A DNA stretch of 27,137 bases, from assembly GCA_964536835.1 (NCBI GenBank), contig CAZIAZ010000041.1:1-27137 (forward strand). Reading direction: 5' to 3'. Below, piece by piece: positions 1 through 6,612 of the stretch. The position numbers and the translations under genes were made by a program. The stretch's first letter is position 1. Each line of letters opens with the position of its first letter. Under the pieces are notes generated by a model, which was not told the DNA's origin, did not search any database, and saw only the letters and a program-made list of their open reading frames with translations. This stretch comes from DAONFI01 sp035403485. Lineage in GTDB: Bacteria > Planctomycetota > Phycisphaerae > SM23-33.

Positions 1-48
1 GCCCGCAAAATTGCTCGATTTCGGCGACGCCCATGTTTTTGGGATAGG
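1..48 (-). repeat. Dispersed repeat A, copy 1 (cut by window edge)
   Basis: The reverse complement of bases 1-48 aligns with 4308-4356 at roughly 80% identity by eye, with two small indels. It includes an exact 15-base block, AGCAATTTTGCGGGC. The copy probably continues left of the window. Both copies are intergenic. No terminal repeats or transposase are visible, so the element type is unknown. Confidence 0.55.
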
Positions 49-60
49 TTCTATATAATT

Positions 61-134
61 CCACAGGTCTTGATACGTAAAGATTCCAGCATGAACGTAC
101 ATGCCGCTACACGACAGCATATCAAAACCTGTGG
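61..134. repeat. 15-bp imperfect inverted repeat with nested hairpin
   Basis: The left arm 61-75 and right arm 120-134 pair at 14 of 15 positions, and A-T or G-T pairs extend the stem outward to about 57/138. The 44-nt interior holds a perfect 5-bp hairpin at 89-93/100-104. The element lies about 70 bp beyond the larE stop codon. On the plus strand a TATAAT (54-59) sits just before the left arm, but no good -35 accompanies it. Function unknown. Confidence 0.5.
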
Positions 135-207
135 GGTTTTCCCAAAAATCTTTTAATTGCCGATGGAAAAATATATGACACCGTACAGTCGGGTTATCGG
201 CTGATTT

Positions 208-1038
208 TTAGAGCAGGGCTTCGTTCAACGAGCCGGAGCGGAAGCCGTGCGGGTCGATTGAAACCTCGTCGAATCCCAGTAATCGTATTTCCGTAATGAT
301 TTGCATTTGAATTTCAAACGGCAGCGGCAGACGATCGAGAGGCAGTTCTATTGATGCGCTATGTGAAAAATGTCTTAGCCTGCATTCATCGAAGCCGAAA
401 TGCTGTTTTAGAATGTCCTCGCCGGCTTTTATCTGTTCGAACGCCTTTTTTGTAAGCCGCGTGTTGTAAGGTATGCGACTTGCGAGGCAGGGCTGAGCCG
501 GTTTGTCGAAATTCGGCAGGTCGAATTTACGGGCTAGCCGTCGGATTTCGCTTTTGGTTATTCCAGCCGCCAGGAGAGGCCGCAGTATGCCGAGTTCATC
601 CTCAGCCCGCAAGCCCGGCCGAAAGTCGCTGGCGTCATCGGCATTAGCCCCGCTGAGGACGGCACTGTAGTTTTCCTTTTGTGCTATGTCCTGCATCATG
701 GAGAAGATGAGTTTTTTGCACCAGTAGCATCTGTCCGGCGGATTTGAGATTATTTTTTCGTCCTGGAGGCTGTCCATGTTTATGGTTTGCCACGGCACTG
801 CGAGTTGGCTGGCCAATTTGCCGGCTAGTGCGGTTTCGGAAGGGTGATGAAAATAACCGGCCGCTGTTACCGCCAGCACGTTAGCCTCGCCTAAAGACGT
901 TTTGGCCAGGTACAGCAACAGCGACGAATCCACTCCGCCTGAAAAACCGACAACAACACGCTGTTTACTGCAAATCATATCCTTACAGGCTGCCAGTTTG
1001 TCGTCAAGGCTGCCGGTATGTTCCAGCTGATTGTCCAT
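208..1038 (-). CDS. larE: LarE-type ATP-dependent sulfur transferase (three-cysteine form)
   Basis: Member of the PP-loop ATP pyrophosphatase family that builds the thio groups of the nickel-pincer nucleotide cofactor of lactate racemase and related enzymes. The PP-loop SGGVDS lies at residues 33-38, after the family-typical VVVGF strand. Three cysteines stand at the positions expected for the iron-sulfur type of LarE: Cys104 and Cys107 (RCYWC) and Cys184 (PCLASRIP). In the Lactiplantibacillus plantarum enzyme only the last one is present and is sacrificed as sulfur donor; Thermotoga maritima LarE uses three to hold a [4Fe-4S] cluster. The length, 276 aa, is normal. No larA, larB or larC is present in the window, so the client enzyme must be encoded elsewhere. 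The ATG is 6 nt after a TATAAT on this strand, which suggests a leaderless mRNA. The family is certain; the cofactor role rests on homology. Confidence 0.9.
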   Translation of the reverse strand: MDNQLEHTGSLDDKLAACKDMICSKQRVVVGFSGGVDSSLLLYLAKTSLGEANVLAVTAAGYFHHPSETALAGKLASQLAVPWQTINMDSLQDEKIISNPPDRCYWCKKLIFSMMQDIAQKENYSAVLSGANADDASDFRPGLRAEDELGILRPLLAAGITKSEIRRLARKFDLPNFDKPAQPCLASRIPYNTRLTKKAFEQIKAGEDILKQHFGFDECRLRHFSHSASIELPLDRLPLPFEIQMQIITEIRLLGFDEVSIDPHGFRSGSLNEALL

Positions 1039-1118
1039 GCCGACATTATAGCTGTTTTGCAGCTGATTTTCAGGGTATTTTCTGGCAAAAGCAGGGTAAA
1101 AATGTATAATATCCTGCC
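1039..1118. promoter_or_regulatory. Divergent larE / M24 peptidase promoter region
   Basis: Each direction has a perfect TATAAT very close to its start codon. On the plus strand it is 1105-1110, with the peptidase ATG at 1119. On the minus strand it is 1050-1045, with the larE ATG at 1038. Spacings of 8 and 6 nt leave no room for a Shine-Dalgarno, and none is visible, so both mRNAs are predicted to be leaderless. The -35 elements are poor; CTGAAA is the best for larE. Two palindromes may be operators: AGCTG-N5-CAGCT at 1050-1064, and GCAGG at 1091-1095 paired with CCTGC at 1113-1117, which brackets the plus-strand -10. Confidence 0.5.
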
Positions 1119-2255
1119 ATGAAAGACAATACCGACAGGCAGGATGCTATATGCCGGATATTCAGGACAAGACGCAGGAAGGCGTTAAAACTGGCAGGAT
1201 GCCAAGCCTCCTGCAACACGATTCTGATTTCCAATCCGTTCGACGTTGAATATCTGACCGGCTTTAATGGCGGCGACAGTTATCTTCTTATCGGCCAGGA
1301 TGTTGTAACGCTTGTGACCGACAGCCGCTATACTGAGCAGGCTGGCAGCCAGTGTGGGCCGGACGTTCAGATTTTCACCCGTAAAAGTCCTATGAGCAAA
1401 GCGGTTGCCTTGGCATTGAAAGGCAGCGGTACAAGACGGCTGGGCATACAGTCTTTGCATGCGACGGTTGCTTTGGCCGAGTCTCTTCAGGAATTGTTGG
1501 GGAAAAAGGCTGTAATTCCGCTAAAACCGTTTATTTACCAGTTGAGAATGATAAAAGATGACGCCGAGCTGGTACTTATGCGAAAGGCTTACAGGATAGC
1601 TGTGGAGTCATTCTGCGAACTCGTCGGCAGGGGGGCGTCGTATTGGCTGGGCCGTACGGAATTGCAGATTGCCGCCGAACTGGACTACCTTATGGTCTCT
1701 GCCGGCGCCACGAAGCCGGCGTTTGACACCATAGTGGCTGCCGGCGAAGCGGCGTCAATGCCGCATCATGCCACGTCAGCCAGAAAAATACGACCCGGCC
1801 AGGGAATATTGCTGGATTTCGGCGCCAGATATCGTGGATATTGCAGCGACTTGACGCGGGTGGTGTTTGTGGGTAAAATTCCTCCCCGTATATCAAGGTT
1901 TTATGAAACCGTATATGCTGCGCAGCAGGCTGCGATAGACGCAATTCGGCCGGGCGTAAAGGCTTGTCGGGTTGACGCCGTTGCCCGCGGCATTATCGCG
2001 GATGCGGGTTACGGCGAAAATTTCCTGCATAGCCTGGGCCACGGACTTGGGCTGGAAGTTCATGAAATGCCGACTCTTTCCGCACTGAGTTCAGCCGTGC
2101 TAAGAAAAGGCATGGTAGTTACGGTAGAACCGGCGATTTACCTTCCCCGCGTCGGCGGGGTGCGTATAGAGGATGACGTGGAAATCACGGCGTCCGGTGC
2201 CAGGCTGCTTGGTGCGGCTGGCCGAAAAAATATGGATGATATGATTTTGCAGTGA
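1119..2255 (+). CDS. M24-family Xaa-Pro aminopeptidase / Xaa-Pro dipeptidase
   Basis: A cytoplasmic two-metal peptidase that removes residues next to proline. Residues 1-140 look like the creatinase N-terminal domain and the rest is the pita-bread catalytic domain. All five expected metal ligands are visible: Asp233 (LLDFGA), Asp244 (CSDLTR), His308 (GHGLG), Glu337 (VTVEPA) and Glu351 (VRIEDD). The 378-aa length is close to YqhT/PepQ proteins. It sits 23 bp upstream of accB on the same strand. In many Firmicutes the order is peptidase, efp, accB, accC; here efp is absent. The start at 1119 follows a -10 box directly with no ribosome binding site, so translation is probably leaderless. The exact substrate (tripeptide or dipeptide) cannot be told from the sequence. 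Confidence 0.88.
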   Translation: MKDNTDRQDAICRIFRTRRRKALKLAGCQASCNTILISNPFDVEYLTGFNGGDSYLLIGQDVVTLVTDSRYTEQAGSQCGPDVQIFTRKSPMSKAVALALKGSGTRRLGIQSLHATVALAESLQELLGKKAVIPLKPFIYQLRMIKDDAELVLMRKAYRIAVESFCELVGRGASYWLGRTELQIAAELDYLMVSAGATKPAFDTIVAAGEAASMPHHATSARKIRPGQGILLDFGARYRGYCSDLTRVVFVGKIPPRISRFYETVYAAQQAAIDAIRPGVKACRVDAVARGIIADAGYGENFLHSLGHGLGLEVHEMPTLSALSSAVLRKGMVVTVEPAIYLPRVGGVRIEDDVEITASGARLLGAAGRKNMDDMILQ

Positions 2256-2278
2256 GATTAACAGGGAAGGACAGAAAT

Positions 2279-2878
2279 ATGTCAAAAAAGGCAGTCAAAA
2301 AGACGGCGTCGAAAACCGCCGCCGGCAAAGCTGCGAAAACCGCCGTAACGGCGGCATGCGATAAAGAAAAGGTAAGAAAGAACGTTGTTTCAGGCAAACC
2401 CGCCAGCCCGCTTTTGTGCGACGTGGAACACCTGATGCATATAATGGCTGCCAACGATGTTACGGAAATAGACATCGTGGACGGCTCGCGGAAGATATCG
2501 CTCAAACGCGGTACTTGTGCGGCGGCTCAGGCTGTGGCAGCTCCCGCTGCAACGATTGCCGCGGCAGCCGCGGCTCCGGCGATTGTGCCCGCGGCCGGCA
2601 AGGCTGCGACATCTGCTGCCGGTACAGATGAAGATGAAAACCTGCAGAAAATCACCAGCCCGATGGTCGGCACATTCTATTCCTCGCCGAGTCCGGACTC
2701 CGAGTCGTTCGCCAAAGTCGGCGACGCGGTAAATGATGATACCGTCGTCTGCATAATCGAAGCCATGAAAGTCATGAATGAAATCAAGGCTGAGATTAAG
2801 GGCACTATCGTGGAAGTGTGTGTCAAGAACGCCCAGCCGGTGGAATTCGGCCAGGTGCTCTTCAAGGTCAAACCCTGA
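2279..2878 (+). CDS. accB: Biotin carboxyl carrier protein of acetyl-CoA carboxylase
   Basis: Carries the biotin that shuttles carboxylate between biotin carboxylase and carboxyltransferase in malonyl-CoA synthesis. The C-terminal biotinyl domain has the canonical EAMKVMNEI motif, with the biotinylated lysine at residue 164, 35 residues before the end as usual. The central part is an Ala/Pro-rich linker. I chose the ATG at 2279 because GGAAGG precedes it; an in-frame GTG at 2252 overlapping the upstream stop would add nine residues. Unusually, the first 30 or so residues are Lys/Ala-rich, like a histone H1 tail (KKAVKKTASKTAAGKAAKT), ahead of the normal N-terminal segment. It is followed 29 bp later by accC. 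The carboxyltransferase genes accA and accD are not in this window. Confidence 0.95.
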   Translation: MSKKAVKKTASKTAAGKAAKTAVTAACDKEKVRKNVVSGKPASPLLCDVEHLMHIMAANDVTEIDIVDGSRKISLKRGTCAAAQAVAAPAATIAAAAAAPAIVPAAGKAATSAAGTDEDENLQKITSPMVGTFYSSPSPDSESFAKVGDAVNDDTVVCIIEAMKVMNEIKAEIKGTIVEVCVKNAQPVEFGQVLFKVKP

Positions 2879-2907
2879 GCGGCCTGCCGCATGCGGAGAA
2901 TTACCGG

Positions 2908-4260
2908 ATGATTTCACGCGTACTTATAGCAAATCGCGGCGAGATTGCGTTGCGCATCATTCGCGCCTGCAAGGAACTGGGACTTGAAACGGTGGCGGTC
3001 TTCAGCGAAGCCGACCGCGAGGCAAGTTACCTGCATCTCGCTGACGACCGCATATGCATAGGCCCTGCACCGTCTTCTGAAAGCTACCTGAATATTCCTC
3101 GCATAATCGCGGCGGCAGAAATTGCCGACGTCGATGCGATTCACCCCGGCTACGGTTTTTTGGCTGAAAATGCCCATTTTGCGGATGTATGCCGCGATTG
3201 CAAGATAAAATTCATAGGCCCTACCGTCGAGAACATGATGCTCCTCGGCGACAAGATAGCCGCCAAGAAGTTAGCCATCAAAGCCCAGGTGCCCACCACG
3301 CCTGCCAGCGAAGGCGCCATCGAAACGCTCGATGAAGCCCTCGATTGTGCACGTCATATCGGCTATCCGGTTGCCCTGAAAGCCGCTGCCGGCGGCGGCG
3401 GACGCGGCATACGCTTTGCGCATAATGAAGCAACTTTGCGAAACATTTTTCCGCAGGCTCAGACCGAAGCGAAGATAGCCTTCAACGACGGCCGAGTTTT
3501 TATGGAAAAGTGCATCGAGAATTTCCGTCATATCGAAGTTCAGATTCTCGCCGACGAACACGGCAATGTCGTTCACTGCTGGGAGCGTGAATGTTCCGCC
3601 CAGCGTCGTAATCAGAAGGTCATAGAGCAGACGCCGGCTCCTAATCTGCCGCAGAAAGTTCGCGAGGATATTTGTGAGGCATCAGCCCGGCTCGCCCGCG
3701 AAGCCGGCTATCAGAACGCCGGCACGGTCGAATATATGCTCGACCAGAACAATAATTTCTACTTTCTCGAAGTCAATACCCGTATCCAGGTTGAACACTG
3801 CATAACAGAGATGGTGACCGGACTTGACCTGGTCAAATGGCAGTTGCGCATTGCAATGGGCGAAAAACTCGATATAAAGCAGAAGGACATCCGCCAGAGC
3901 GGGACAGCCATCGAATGTCGCATAAATGCCGAAGATCCTGCACGAAATTTCATGCCGTCGCCCGGCGTCGTCAAAGCGTTTCATGCCCCTGGCGGCCTCG
4001 GCGTGCGGTGGGATTCGCATGTCTATCAGGGTTACACGATTCCGCCGACGTACGACAGCATGGTCGGCAAGCTCATAGTGCATCGGCCGAGCCGCAGTGA
4101 AGCCATCGCCGTTGCAAAACGCGCACTGGACGAATTCGTTATATCGCCGACGAAAACGACCATACCGCTCTGCCGCGCTATACTTGAGCACGAAAAATTC
4201 GTCAAAGGCCAGTGGGATACCAAGATGATTGAACGCGAAATGCTTCCGCCGCGCGAATGA
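2908..4260 (+). CDS. accC: Acetyl-CoA carboxylase biotin carboxylase subunit
   Basis: ATP-grasp enzyme that carboxylates the biotin of AccB with bicarbonate and ATP. The N-terminal domain starts with the typical VLIANRGEIALRII. The glycine-rich ATP lid AAGGGGRGI lies near residues 160-168, and the catalytic stretch EVNTRIQVEH near 288-297. The start at 2908 follows GGAGA with 9-nt spacing; an upstream in-frame ATG at 2818 lies inside accB and is rejected. The length, 450 aa, is standard (E. coli 449). Two active-site neighbours differ from the usual family sequence. The RRHQK motif reads RRNQK (Asn235, with the lysine kept at 237), and the residue after EH is Cys298 rather than Pro. The enzyme is otherwise intact. 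Co-transcription with accB is likely. Confidence 0.96.
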   Translation: MISRVLIANRGEIALRIIRACKELGLETVAVFSEADREASYLHLADDRICIGPAPSSESYLNIPRIIAAAEIADVDAIHPGYGFLAENAHFADVCRDCKIKFIGPTVENMMLLGDKIAAKKLAIKAQVPTTPASEGAIETLDEALDCARHIGYPVALKAAAGGGGRGIRFAHNEATLRNIFPQAQTEAKIAFNDGRVFMEKCIENFRHIEVQILADEHGNVVHCWERECSAQRRNQKVIEQTPAPNLPQKVREDICEASARLAREAGYQNAGTVEYMLDQNNNFYFLEVNTRIQVEHCITEMVTGLDLVKWQLRIAMGEKLDIKQKDIRQSGTAIECRINAEDPARNFMPSPGVVKAFHAPGGLGVRWDSHVYQGYTIPPTYDSMVGKLIVHRPSRSEAIAVAKRALDEFVISPTKTTIPLCRAILEHEKFVKGQWDTKMIEREMLPPRE

Positions 4261-4302
4261 GTATGTAAAAATCTTTTGGAATATACGTTGTTCAAAGGTT
4301 TT

Positions 4303-4356
4303 TGTAGCCCATCCCCAAAATATTGGCGTTACTGAAAATCAAGCAATTTTGCGGGC
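4303..4356 (+). repeat. Dispersed repeat A, copy 2
   Basis: Lies in the accC to 4445 intergenic region. Bases 4308-4356 match the reverse complement of bases 1-48 at about 80% identity, ending in the shared block AGCAATTTTGCGGGC. The similarity cannot be followed further right because copy 1 is cut by the window edge. No gene of either strand convincingly crosses it. Confidence 0.55.
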
Positions 4357-4444
4357 TGGCAAAGAAGCAAAGCGGCGTCATATTTGGTGATATCTGCCGT
4401 TTTTTCTGATGCTGGTCTAAAATAATAAGAGAAAGACTCTTTTT

Positions 4445-5755
4445 ATGGACTTTAATTCGTCTGCTTGCATAAGTGGCAGAGATATGAAGTTTCTCGTGGA
4501 ACTTACGGCTGATGTCGTTGAGGCGTCTCGCGTGCCGCAGGGAACGAAAGTTTTGAGTTATGGGCCTAATTCTACGGGGGGAACGATAATTCGGCCTGGC
4601 GGGAGGGGATGTTACCCGGCATTCTGGGTGCGCGATTACGCGATGTCGCTTGAAACAGGCATGATTACGTTGGAAGAGCAGGAGCATGCGTTGCGATTGA
4701 CGGCGGCTACGCAGCAGGAAGGTGATTGGCTGACCATATCGGGCAGTTGCGTTCCTCACGGTTCGATAGTAGATCATGTCAGCCTCGAAGGAAAGGCAAT
4801 ATTTTTCCCTGGCACGCTGGATGACTATGAAAATCAGGGTGGTATCTGGGGTAAACGGCCGTCTCTTGACGACCATTTTTATTTCATTCATATGGCATGG
4901 TATCTTGCTGTTGCCGCAAAAAAGCCTGAAATTTTGTCGCTTGAGGTTGGCGGCAGAACGATTCTCGAACGGTTGGCATTGGCGTTCGCAGTTCCTCCGT
5001 CTGATTCCGATACCTGTCTAGTGCGTTGTGACGAGAATACTCGCGGCGTATCGTTTGGGTTTGTCGATGCGATAATGCATACCGGCAAGCTGCTTTTCTG
5101 TTCTCTATTGAAATATCGTGCAGCCGAAGAGATGGCGGAACTTTTCAAACTTGCCGGAGATGATACGAATGCTGCCAGGTATGTATCCGTCGCCGCTAGC
5201 CTGAAGCGTAACATAAACAAGGTTTTTCCGCCGGATGCCGGTTTGCCGCATGCGTCTACCGGCATCAGCGCTCAAGGCGATGTGTGGGGAGCGGCGTTCG
5301 GAGTCTATATCGGAGCATTTGACGGCGACGCGACAAAAAAAATCTGTATGACGTTGCGGGATTCATATCTCGACGGAACGCTTACGTATCGCGGAAATGT
5401 CCGCCACGTGCGGACGTGCGATGATTTTAATGCGATAACCGCGTGGGAGCGGTGCGTGGGTGAAAGTATGAAAAACCGTTACCAGAATGGCGCATACTGG
5501 GGCACGCCGGTGGGTTGGGTCTGTTGGGCGATTTCGCAGGTTGACCCTGCGGTTGCGGTGCGTCTGGCGGAGGAGTATATTGAGGAACTCAGGGAGGGCG
5601 ACTTCCGACAGGGTACGGATTTCGGTTCGCCGTGGGAGTGTTTTCATCCTGATTGCGGTTACAGGCAGAATCCTGTTTACATGACTAGTGTCTCATGCCC
5701 TCTGGCGGCGTTCAGAAAATTATGGCCCTATAGTAATTCTCGAAAGTCTCTGTGA
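4445..5755 (+). CDS. Six-hairpin-glycosidase-like protein, function unknown
   Basis: A 436-aa protein that I cannot assign to a numbered family. Its composition and motifs recall (alpha/alpha)6-barrel carbohydrate enzymes. Examples are an early aromatic FWVRDYAMSLE block near residue 60, NGAYWGTPVGWVCWA in the last third, and WECFHPDCGY close to the C-terminus. There is no signal peptide or membrane segment, so it is probably cytoplasmic. The start is uncertain: the ATG at 4445 has no clear ribosome binding site, and an in-frame ATG at 4487 is possible. It stands alone, with a repeat-bearing gap before it and a terminator region after it. A role in sugar or glycoside metabolism would fit the rhamnoside genes further right, but that is inference. 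Confidence 0.6.
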   Translation: MDFNSSACISGRDMKFLVELTADVVEASRVPQGTKVLSYGPNSTGGTIIRPGGRGCYPAFWVRDYAMSLETGMITLEEQEHALRLTAATQQEGDWLTISGSCVPHGSIVDHVSLEGKAIFFPGTLDDYENQGGIWGKRPSLDDHFYFIHMAWYLAVAAKKPEILSLEVGGRTILERLALAFAVPPSDSDTCLVRCDENTRGVSFGFVDAIMHTGKLLFCSLLKYRAAEEMAELFKLAGDDTNAARYVSVAASLKRNINKVFPPDAGLPHASTGISAQGDVWGAAFGVYIGAFDGDATKKICMTLRDSYLDGTLTYRGNVRHVRTCDDFNAITAWERCVGESMKNRYQNGAYWGTPVGWVCWAISQVDPAVAVRLAEEYIEELREGDFRQGTDFGSPWECFHPDCGYRQNPVYMTSVSCPLAAFRKLWPYSNSRKSL

Positions 5756-5892
5756 ATAGTCTGCCGTTTCTCCTGATATTGTTAATACCGTAATAAGCAA
5801 TAACGACAGCTTAAAACGATGGTTTTGTCTTTGCAGATGTTGCCGAAACATTCACGGTTATTTTCAAGAACGGCCTCTAAACTGTTTAGAAA

Positions 5893-5921
5893 AATTAGAG
5901 CGGTTTATTTTCTTTTGCAAA
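5893..5921 (+). repeat. Repeat B arm, solitary copy
   Basis: ATTAGAGCGGTT followed by TATTTTCTTTTG resembles the right arm of the foldback element (reverse complement of 11178-11214), with about 9 bases missing in the middle. It can form a small hairpin with AAACC at 5923-5927. It suggests the foldback belongs to a small dispersed family. Confidence 0.4.
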
Positions 5922-5970
5922 CCACTTTTTTAGCAGTTTTTAAATTTTTATGGAAAAAGCATTCAACAAA

Positions 5971-6007
5971 AAAGCCGCTGCCTCGCAAAGCAGCGGCTTT
6001 TGTTTTT
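5971..6007. terminator. Bidirectional intrinsic terminator
   Basis: An 11-bp perfect stem, AAAGCCGCTGC (5971-5981) with GCAGCGGCTTT (5990-6000), has an 8-nt loop. T-rich tracts follow on both strands. It ends hisC-hisB on the minus strand, 15 bp beyond the hisB stop. It can also stop plus-strand transcription coming from the 4445-5755 gene. Confidence 0.92.
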
Positions 6008-6021
6008 GTGGTATTGTACTG

Positions 6022-6612
6022 TTATAGTGTGCCTTTGGTGCTGGGTATTTCGTCGGTACGGTCAGGGTCGATGGATTTCGCCTGACGCAGCGCCTGCGCA
6101 AGAGCCTTGAAAATTGCCTCAGCTATGTGATGGTCATTGCTGCCGTAGGGCACATTGACGTGAAGATTCATTTTGGCGACGTTGGCAAAGCGGCTGATGA
6201 ATTCCTGAATGAGTTGCGTATCCATTTCGCCGATTTTGTCGGACAGGAATGAGACGTTCCATACTATGGCGGCTCTGCCGGATAAATCGACCGACACGTC
6301 AGCCAGCGCTTCATCCATCGGCACGCGGGCATTGCCGTAGCGGCGAATTCCCTTTTTGTTGCCGAGGGCTTTTTCCAACGCTTCACCCAGGCATATTGCG
6401 ACGTCTTCCACCGTGTGATGTGCGTCTACCTGCAAGTCGCCTTTTGCCCGGACAGTCATATCGCAGAGGCTGTGTTTGCCGAGATGGTCGAGCATGTGGT
6501 CCAAAAACCCTACGCCGGTTTTGCAGTCGGTACAGCCTTTCCCGTCGAGGTTGAGCGAGATTTCTATTTCCGTTTCGTTCGTTTTCCGCTTTATTTCGGC
6601 TGTTCTGTTCAT
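6022..6612 (-). CDS. hisB: Imidazoleglycerol-phosphate dehydratase
   Basis: Catalyses the dehydration of imidazole glycerol phosphate to imidazole acetol phosphate in histidine biosynthesis. The 196-aa protein is the monofunctional form without the phosphatase domain. The manganese-binding His-rich motifs are all present: GFLDHMLDHLGKHS near 35-48, DAHHTVEDVAI near 63-73 and GSNDHHIAEAIFKA near 157-170. Its ATG overlaps the hisC stop by 4 nt (ATGA), so translation is probably coupled to hisC. The two encode consecutive steps of the pathway. The strong terminator lies just downstream. Confidence 0.97.
   Translation of the reverse strand: MNRTAEIKRKTNETEIEISLNLDGKGCTDCKTGVGFLDHMLDHLGKHSLCDMTVRAKGDLQVDAHHTVEDVAICLGEALEKALGNKKGIRRYGNARVPMDEALADVSVDLSGRAAIVWNVSFLSDKIGEMDTQLIQEFISRFANVAKMNLHVNVPYGSNDHHIAEAIFKALAQALRQAKSIDPDRTDEIPSTKGTL

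Larger units (their letters stand above)
1..207. other. Non-coding left edge with an inverted repeat
   Basis: I see no convincing gene here. Bases 1-48 match, in inverse orientation, a copy at 4303-4356 (see the repeat entries). Bases 61-75 and 120-134 form a 15-bp inverted repeat with one mismatch (CCACAGGTcTTGATA against its partner). It encloses a second small hairpin, GCATG (89-93) with CATGC (100-104). There is no long T-tract on either side, so it is not a standard intrinsic terminator. It lies downstream of larE and may be a structured 3' region or a separate structured RNA. Confidence 0.45.
5756..6021. other. Intergenic region with repeat-B arm and terminator
   Basis: No gene is supported here. 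Bases 5893-5921 carry a copy of the ATTAGAGCGGTT arm found in the 11.05-11.21 kb foldback element. It is followed by an AT-rich stretch and then the bidirectional terminator at 5971-6007. The open frame across this stretch has no ribosome binding site and is built of poly-A/T codons. Confidence 0.5.

Noticed and set aside
57..138. Possible 6S or SRP RNA at the hairpin near the left edge
   Set aside because: The element is too short for 6S and lacks the conserved GGAA-tetraloop helix 8 of SRP RNA; kept only as an unclassified inverted repeat.
2818..2907. Upstream ATG for accC inside accB
   Set aside because: It would add 30 residues of out-of-frame accB sequence before the conserved MISRVLIANRGEIA start, which has its own ribosome binding site.
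4264..4305. Possible terminator after accC
   Set aside because: The potential stem is AT-rich with several bulges. The T-run is short, so pairing is too weak to call.
4292..4891. Minus-strand frame of 199 codons across the repeat and the start of the 4445 gene
   Set aside because: No domain and no ribosome binding site; the plus-strand gene over the same bases has coherent enzyme-like motifs.
5819..6085. Plus-strand 88-codon frame between 5755 and hisB
   Set aside because: It runs through the terminator and into hisB antisense. The codons are mostly AT-rich low complexity, with no ribosome binding site.
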